A stretch of DNA of 64,000 nt, taken from the NCBI GenBank assembly GCA_019914945.1, contig CM034106.1, forward strand, positions 1,364,001-1,428,000, read 5' to 3'. Shown here piece after piece: positions 56,540-64,000 of the stretch. This stretch comes from Typha latifolia (Eukaryota; Streptophyta; Magnoliopsida; Poales; Typhaceae). The notes under the pieces were generated by a model, which saw only the letters and a list, made by a program, of their open reading frames with translations, had not been told where the DNA came from and did no database searches. Each line of letters begins with the position of its first letter. Positions within the stretch are counted from its first letter, which is position 1. Made by a program: the position numbers and the translations under genes.

Positions 56540-57915
56540 AGGATATTTTCATTTTCACTTTTTTTTATGATAACTTCCTAAACATTTTTTTTGTACATAA
56601 TAACTCCCCAAACTTTTATAAATACCTCGCTTGGACCCATCCATTAGGGATCTATTATATATTTCAAAACCCAAAAGATGTCACGTGATAAATATATGAC
56701 AATTGTACCCCTCATACATGTGCAAGTCACATGTAAGTCATGAGAAAATTTTAGGTGGACAAAAATACCCCTCTTCATTCTCTCCCTCCATAGCTACGGT
56801 CCAATTCTTACTTAGCTCCCCACCCTAGCCGCCGCCTCCATGGCATTGATCGTTGTCGCCTCCTCCGCAGCTCAATGTTAGTCGGGAGCGGCGTGCTCAA
56901 GCTTAAACTCTAATCCACTGTGCTCGTCTTCCACAGCTTCGAGATCATGAGCAAGATTTGCATCCTCTTCGATTTACAATTCCGTCAAGGTCCCCGTCAA
57001 AGTTATATCCTGGACCAGCGTAGTTTCAGTAGCTATACCACCGCCTCCAGCAACTACGGCCAATTAAGGCGAGACAGATCCGCCCACTTCTCCAAGACCT
57101 GATGGCCATCACAGGCAAGGCTATGGAGGCCAACATCGCCACCCTGGAGCCCCTTGTCCTCCCTCTCAACAAGCAGCTCCTCAACCACTTCTACATCCAA
57201 TGCAGCAGCTGCGCTGTCATCAATGATTTGGAGAAGAACCTGTAGCTGCTCACCGTCCATGTCGACCTTCATGATGACCCTCCACCAATTTGGGAATACC
57301 TCCTTGAGCTCTATCTAGTATGAGCTCGCCTACATCGAGACCAAGGGCCGCATGTGAAGAGGGCACAAGATCTTGTAGATCACCATAGGGAGTGACTTCA
57401 AATGCAACAGCGGGGTTGATTGAGGTGAGTTGGCGGCCACGACGATCGGCATGGTGAGTGGATGGAGTCAGGGAGGTGTTGTTGTCAATGGACATCGAGG
57501 TCGAGGGAGTTGTAGATTGTTATTAGCGGTAGCAGCAGCTAAAAGTTGAGGGGGTCGAGGCTGGTGGGTTGGGGCGACAAGAGGGAGGAGGCACCTCGAA
57601 ACTATTAGGGGAGGAGATGGGCCTGTTTGAGGTAGGCTGGTAGCGACGACGACCGACATGACGAGTGGGGAACTAGAGAGGAGAGGAAGAGAAGTGGAGT
57701 GGCACAAGGGTAATGAAGGAATTAAAAATTTTAATATTAACCAAGCTACTTAACTATCCCATGAGGGGCAATTTGATCAATTCACCAATTCTACCAACGA
57801 CGTTGGGAGAGTGATGCATTTCTAATAGTTACGGGGGTCATTATATACCAAAAAAAATTAGGAGGTTATTGTGAAAAAAATATAATAATTCGAGAGGTGA
57901 AAAAGAAATTATCTC
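56540..57915. mobile_element. TIR element carrying a captured gene fragment (pack-TIR / pack-MULE type)
   Basis: The ends are long inverted repeats. Left: AGGATATTTTCATTTTCAC, then TATGATAACTTCCTAA.CATTTTTTTTGTACATAATAACTCCCC. Right, complemented: AGATAATTTCTTTTTCACC, then CAATAACCTCCTAATTTTTTTGGTATATAATGACCCCC. The subterminal parts match the short element at 438-806. Between the arms, about 56770-57760 is a GC-rich block absent from the short copy and containing a 3-ketoacyl-CoA synthase fragment. Flanks CTTTTAGCT and CTTTTTAGT are similar 9-mers, suggestive of an imperfect 9-bp target duplication as made by Mutator elements. Confidence 0.75.
57090..57420 (+). pseudogene. 3-ketoacyl-CoA synthase (KCS) C-terminal fragment, decayed
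   Basis: One frame reads DLMAITGKAMEANIATLEPLVLPLNKQLL, then HFYIQCSSCAVINDLEKNL and a stop. After a frameshift it reads MTLHQFGNTSLSSI, stop, YELAYIETKGRM, stop, RGHKIL, stop, ITIGSDFKCNSGV. KCS enzymes, which build very-long-chain fatty acids for wax and suberin in the ER, have this order: DLM.IAG.AL..NITTLGPLVLP, HFCIHAGGRAVIDELEKNL, MTLHRFGNTSSSS.WYELAY.EAKGR, and GSGFKCNSAVW. About 25 codons between the first two blocks are deleted. Three stops stand where the family has Trp or Arg. It is a non-functional captured piece of a host gene, on the plus strand of the element. Confidence 0.8.
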
Positions 57916-60094
57916 TTTTTAGTAAGTTTATAACTAAGGATACAGTTTAATTTATATAACTACTAAAAATCATTATCTTTCTAGCATTTGGCTATTTAAG
58001 GTCTACCTCTAATTTTTTTTATGCATCTATTACACTTCAAAATTAATATGAAAATTTTAAAACTATCAAAATAATTATCAAATATTAATTATATATATAT
58101 ATATATATATCGCTTTTTAGTTGAACAGTTTATACTTTATCGCTATTTGGTATCTATCAAAAAAACTCATCCTTTTATGTTTTACACTTATCTCTATTAA
58201 TATCTATCATCTTTTAATCTAGAAAATCTTATACATCACTGCTCAATAGCATTTTAAGGACACTACAAGGCCCAACTAACATTGGTATAATCGAATTTGG
58301 GTCATAAATGAGTTCACTAGAATCAATCTATTTAAAATTAGAATAATCATATAAAACGATAATCTATTTACAACCTATATAATATGTTTTAATAAACAGT
58401 TCGTATTTATCTTAGCTTGAACTCAATTTAACCATATCCTACCACATAGCTACCTCTAGAACTTGTTTATCTGACCTAATTATTGGAGAAGGATGACCTT
58501 ATTGTCCAGCATAGTACACCACCCTCTTAAATGATCAAGAAAACTAATAGGCCATTACAAATGTAGCCGAGTGGTTGACTTTCTAGAAGATCAATTGCAA
58601 GTCTAATCCTTTTTATTAAACCCTAACTTCCAACTCTAACCTAACCCACCTCTACCTTTAAATTGGGTTGGTAATCAATCTTGGCCCATGCCTAACAAGA
58701 GAACAAGGATGGGAGTAAATGGCACGCAGTTGATGTGACCATGCATGTCATGTAGTCGAATATATTCCTCTTGTCTAAATATTCCAAATGCTCTCATGTT
58801 AGTGGCGTCATTCATACCTACATGCATCGGCAATTCAGCACCACCATGGATTAGCAACAGTACTAATCTTTCAGCATCCAAAAATTAATTACAATCCTCA
58901 GCTGGCCGTATATGGTTGTACAAGGATTTTTTACATAATTGCCGTTGAAATCATTGTGATTCTTTTATTTAAAGATGTCATTTCGTTTGAGACATAACTT
59001 TGATCTAACGAGTATTTTATCTTTATATAAATTATTAAAAATAATTTAAAATTAAGTTATTCAATATTATTGTACTCAATACAATAGTACAATGAAATAT
59101 ATATATTTATAAATATTTTACACGATCAACTTATAAGGAAGAGGTATTTTAGTCAGTTGTATATATTTATTAACTTTAATAATAATTTTTTAGAAATATT
59201 ATGTCAAAAATTAACTATAATGACAATTCTAAAAGAGCCAAAAGATTTTAATAATAATTATAATATTTTAAAGAATGTAGCGGTTAATTATGATATTTTA
59301 AATAATGCGGTAATAATTATAATATTTTGAAAGAGTTTTCCATGGTCATTATATGAAATTTCATAAATATTAAGGAAAGTTGAAAAAGAAAAGAAAAAAA
59401 AAATGAAGAAGCAAAGATAATATGAAAAAAAAGAGAGTCAAGGGTATGATATTTGTTATCGAATTATAAGATATTATTATCTAACATTACATGAGAGCCA
59501 TAAGTCTTTCTACCAGCTATATATAACATTAAAAAGTAAAAAAAAAAAAAAATTGAAGTTCAGCTGCATCCAAAATTCAGGAATTGATTTACAAATTAAA
59601 TCTATTTAAAACCCATATTATTTGCATATAATATCTGCTCATATAAACACATTGCGTACAAGTAACATCTGTTTTAGTCCATATTTGCTAGTGTGATTAA
59701 TCATAACATGAAATTATCTTACGAGAATTATTCCAAAAAATAATATTATGCATCATTGTTTGTATACAGGATCAAAACCAACATAGATTCATAGCGGGTG
59801 CCGACCACCTTTCATTTCCTTTTTCTAGTTGGTTGTCTTTCAACATCATGTCATATATTTTCCTTGAAGACTAGCAAGTAAACAACAACGATATATATAT
59901 GAATGAGGATTAATGGAGAGGTATTTAAGAGCAGCATGTGTCCTCCTGAGGTGAGCAGTGGAGCTTAATTTGCATACGACTTCTCTTCTTCTCTTCTTCG
60001 TTATTTCAACTCATTCATTTTGTTCATTTATTGGGTCTAAGATAGTACAGATGACAGCTCCAACAACACATTGCCACCTACTCTGCCTCATTTA
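57916..60094. other. AT-rich spacer
   Basis: No gene. (TA)n at about 58089-58111; AT-rich text with TATAATATTTTAAA words at 59200-59330. The minus-strand frame at 58675-58881 has no recognisable protein. Confidence 0.5.
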
Positions 60095-60211
60095 AAGCTA
60101 AGCTCTTGATGCAACCCATCAGGACTCCTCTCTCTCGCTCTCTCAGCCTCTCTCTATCTTTATCTTTTGATTCTCAACATCCTATTCAATTAAATGCAAG
60201 CAGTTGCTTCT

Positions 60212-60275
<64 letters not shown>

Positions 60276-60475
60276 CTTGTTTTCTTTTCTTTTCTTTTGT
60301 GAGGAAAATATAAGCTTTAGCTCCTGATGCAACTCACCAAGGCTTTCTCTCTCACTCTCTATCTATCTATTAATATCTTCTGATTCTCTACATCCTATTC
60401 ATTTGAATGCAGGCGGTTGCTTCTTCTTAAATATTTTTTTTTCTTTTGTGAGGAAAATTTAAGTGGTTGTTTTAC
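60095..60475. repeat. About 218-bp tandem duplication with CT and TA expansion in the first unit
   Basis: AAGCT..AGCTC.TGATGCAAC, GATTCTC.ACATCCTATTCA.TT.AATGCA, G.GGTTGCTTCTTCTT and TTTCTTTTGTGAGGAAAAT occur in both units (60095 and 60312). The first unit has gained (CT)n at about 60215-60250 and (TA)n at 60251-60275. The reading frame across it is low complexity, not a gene. Confidence 0.82.
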
Positions 60476-63400
60476 TTGTGATAATTAATGATCGCTCAAA
60501 AATGTGGATGTACCCTGGAAGTTGTCAGGTGTTATATAATAGACCAGTAATATATGTCATATTTTTAAAAATATTCTTCACATAGGACCCTATATACTGC
60601 GACATAGATAGATAAAAAAATAATAAAATATACGATACTTCACACCGCTAGGCACATATAAATAGTGGAAGATAGAGATCAAAATGGATTAAACTAGGTT
60701 TGAACTCATCATCCATCTCTAAAACTTGCTCGACTGCAATAAGCAAATAAATAGGTAAAATCTTTGAAAAGTTACAACCAGATATACTATTTACAAAAGT
60801 ATTGCTTGCTAGTTTTCATATAAGTGAATATATTTCATGGTTCACTCGTACATAAAATGGTCCCATTCAAATTGAAGTGCTAATAAAAGGAAAGAAAGAT
60901 ACATACTTGATACCAAGATTAGAAAACAACATAGATTGATATAGTAAAAATTTGATGTTATTATTGTCGAAAATGCAAAGCAAATTGGAGTAAATATTGC
61001 TTTACAAATCCGGATAGTTGCTAGGTTTTGAGTGTACTTAAAAGGACTTTTTTCTCGATACTTTGTTGCAGTTCTTCGAGCTTCTAAGTTTGTCTTGCTG
61101 ATTCTCATTTCCCTTAAAAACAGTTGGAAGAAAGCTTTTTTCTTTCTTTTTTCTTTCTTTTTTTTTTCTTTTCTCGGAGCATTTTCCCGAACTTGATGTT
61201 TCCTTTTCAAACATTAAGTCTTATTTTGATGCTGGTATGTGTCAACTTCACAATATGGCATAATAAATATCTCATTAATTCTAAGTTCATAGTCGGTAAT
61301 GAAAGAGAATTTATGCCTGCCACAAAACAAAACTATTTCTTAAAATCCTCGCAAAACTTTCTTACATCCCATTGATTTCACCTCACATGCATCATACAAT
61401 TGAATAAGAACTATTGTTTACAAATTTTTGAGCTATGTTATAATGTTAGTTAAAATTATATTTGACACTTCTCTTTTGGTTTTATTATCGTTTACGCTAC
61501 GCATTTTTAACATGCTTTATTTAACCTTCATATTTTCTCTTTATTGCCTCAAAAACATTACGAGTTAACTAGTAACAACACTTAGTGACAAATTAGTATA
61601 AAAGTTATAATATTTTGTTTTCTTGGGTATCTACCATTAGGGTAAAATAATAGTAGAGAAAATATGGAAATAAAAACAAATGAAAAGTATAAGCTTATCT
61701 CTTATAAATCAAATACAATTTTTTATATCCTACTGATTCGGATCAAGAGAAAATACAAGGAGTAGAGAATACAAAGAAGTCATAGTATTTGAGTAAGTAT
61801 TATTTATATGATATTCTCCCACCATTTCGTGTGGGATCGGCCTCTACATAGTCCCAAATTAGGGTAGATAAGATTCATGTATGTTAGAAGTTGTATATAT
61901 GTAGAGTCACTAGTTGACCAATGTATGTGCAGTGTCAGTCACATTAATGGATTAGGTTCCTACGTTAAATCTTCAACCCATTAAACTACGAGACACCCAA
62001 TTGACCCATTCTTATACAAGTCAAAATTGGTCCACTCTTCTTTCTTCTTTTTTTTCTGTCCTAAAACAATATCATAAATTATAAGAATCAATGTGTTCAA
62101 AGTTGTATGTCCGGCAGTTTACATGATCGTAGTTTGGAGTTGGTGGGTTATTACTTTCTTGGCAGAAATAGGTCTCTTTTACTTTATTGGTTTGGGCCAG
62201 CCAAATTTATTTTTTTTTTTTCACCTCCATTAAGTGTAAAAAAATTTATAATCATATTCCTAAAATGCTTTTCCCAACTTCTACTGTAAATTTTTTGAAA
62301 ATGGATTTTAGAAGTTAAACATATTAAATTTTGACTTTTAACATATAATATATACTCCTTCGCCTACCTAGGTTGAAACCAAGATGGTGTTACTTAATCA
62401 AACCTCCCGTTTTCTCTAATTGTGATATTGTTTAAGGGAGAACATAAAAGAAAGAGTTAAATACAATTTACTCTCATACATTGTAAATTAACTTTAGATT
62501 TTTCATCCAAAGATAATAGTGCTTGCGCTTTTTTTACTCTCCTAATCTTTTGTTTTGTATCATTCAACCAATATTTATTAATGTTTTAAAGAAATATAAA
62601 AGCTCAAGGAGGTAAAAAAACATTTATATCCAAATTACAGGATAAAATATATTTAATTAACCTAAATGCAAGCTAATCAAATGATCAGTTTACTGTAAGC
62701 CAAGAATTTTGAGTACTGTCAAAGACTACAGAAAATGGAACTTAACCACTTAATTAACTTATACATTCATATCATCCAAGTCGGTATGCAATTAAAGAAG
62801 AACTTTCTTATACTCCAGTGATCATAATAGCAATCATGAACATTTGATCCTTTTAGTACTTTTGCATAGATGTATAGCTCCTTGGATATGAACAACATAG
62901 TACAAATGGTTGTACTGTCATTTAATCTTGATTAAGCTCAATTAAGATCAAATCAAATTTAAATTAATTTTAAGCCGAGCTTCAAAGGTAATCGGCTCAA
63001 ACAAGCTTGACTCCTTAAGTTTCGTAATTTCTACGTACATATTTTCTAGGGAAATTTATTAAAAATACCTTACATTTAGCTTGTGTTATATAAATTAATT
63101 TTTTTAAAATAAAAATCTGACAATACTTGAAATACTCTTTACTGGACGTTAAAGACCGAATTATTTTGCATTTGCAGTTACTTTAACTCATACATATAAT
63201 AATTATCTATTAAGCGAAGCTGCCATGAGTTGAGTAATAAAATTTCATTTGGTAGAGTGTAAATAATACTAAAAGAAGAACGTAGAGTGTTGTTAATATA
63301 TATATATATATATATTTTTTTTTTTTTCTATATAATACAAAATTTATTTCGAGGACTATATTTAAGCTTGGTATATTCAAATTTGATGATCGAACTCAGA

Positions 63401-64000
63401 TTAACTTGAATCAGATAGTTGAATTGAACTCACTTCCAAGTCAAGTCAAGCTTGAAACTAATCTGATCTAATTGCTATAATCAAGTGGCTGGTTATAGCT
63501 AGAGTTTAGAATTAGACAAGGCAAGGTTGATCACCAATCCTTGGTATTAAACAACATATAAGTCCGATAAGATAGGATTCGGACTCATTTGATCTAAAAC
63601 TATTTTTAACCCGTTGTTGGTCATATTTATTTTTTCTTAATTTATCAACATGGATGGTTATAATATCCCTCTCATGACATTAATACTAAGTGTCCAAACA
63701 GCCATGGAAGACCAGACCACAGGAGACAGCTGTGGGGATGATGCGTGGTATAATTGGAGTGCTCTGAATCCATGGCCATGATGGTTGGATGCCCCTCGTG
63801 ATGTGCTTGACAAAATCTCAGCACCAGAGTATTGATTAGGAGGTGCAACTGCTCATGGCTGTGTTCTTAAATTTTAGCCTTTATGGATGCGTGGGCCCAC
63901 CTATACCCATCTCATAGAGAGAGGAAAGAGGAGAGAGGAGAGAAAGAGATTTGGCTTCCTAGCAACTTCTAAAGTGAAATTTAATTAAGTTGCTATAGAA
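60476..64000. other. AT-rich spacer to the end of the window
   Basis: No gene. The stretch at about 61470-61640 (TTATTATCGTTTACGCTACGCATTTTTAACATGCTTTATTTAACC) resembles part of the 52-kb duplicated unit. Another copy of the AGGGAAATTTATTA..AA.ACC end is at about 63050. (TA)n at about 63296-63316. CAAGCTTGA and TCAAGTCAAGCTTGA words at 62985-63460 belong to a dispersed repeat. Purine-rich GAGAGAGGAAAGAGG near 63915. Confidence 0.5.

Noticed and set aside
60106..60327. 73-codon frame
   Set aside because: Made of CT and TA microsatellite translated as Ser-Leu and Tyr-Ile.
1..64000. Bacterial-type features (operons, Shine-Dalgarno sites, phage or defence islands)
   Set aside because: Introns, TATA boxes, plant gene families and plant transposons throughout.

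Overview
The window is plant nuclear DNA. It has intron-bearing genes, long AT-rich intergenic stretches with microsatellites, LTR retrotransposons, Mutator-type elements, and protein families limited to or typical of plants (CC-NB-ARC-LRR resistance protein, XBAT32 ubiquitin ligase, ATL RING-H2 protein, trihelix factor, atypical HLH proteins, MADS box). One very GC-rich coding region (the ATL gene) next to AT-rich spacers, together with the type of CNL gene, suggests a monocot outside the grasses. That placement is inference; I cannot name the species.

Layout. 0-3.9 kb: spacer with a short TIR element (438-806) and a 775-bp tandem repeat. 3.9-11.8 kb: a broken CNL resistance gene. Its N-terminal part (3917-4520) and its last codons (about 11600-11760) are separated by a 3'-truncated Ty1/copia element (4521-8653, ending in a perfect hairpin) and a decayed MULE transposase on the minus strand (8654-10560). 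12.15-12.33 kb: a decayed MADS-box first exon. 14.2-17.4 kb: an intact single-exon CNL gene, the sister of the broken one. 19.7-20.5 kb (-): a membrane protein of a plant-specific family. 24.2-26.0 kb: a Ty3/gypsy chromovirus reduced to LTR, integrase tail, chromodomain, LTR. 27.6-28.0 kb (-): ATL56-type RING-H2 protein. 30.2-31.2 kb (-): ASIL-type trihelix factor. 37.8-44.7 kb (+): ten-exon XBAT32/XBOS32-type ankyrin-RING ubiquitin ligase with a putative solo LTR in intron 5. 46.7-46.9 and 50.3-50.9 kb (+): two atypical HLH regulators, the second IBH1-like. 51-64 kb: spacer with a second copy of the LTR-like repeat (55315-56075), a TIR element carrying a decayed 3-ketoacyl-CoA synthase fragment (56540-57915), tandem duplications and microsatellites.

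The genes do not form an operon or a biosynthetic cluster. The local links are the tandem CNL pair, one sister destroyed by transposons, and the neighbouring pair of atypical HLH genes. The most informative structures are in the mobile fraction: a filled and an empty copy of one TIR family in the same window, the split CNL gene, and the hairpin-ended copia element. I saw no new kind of defence or mobile system.
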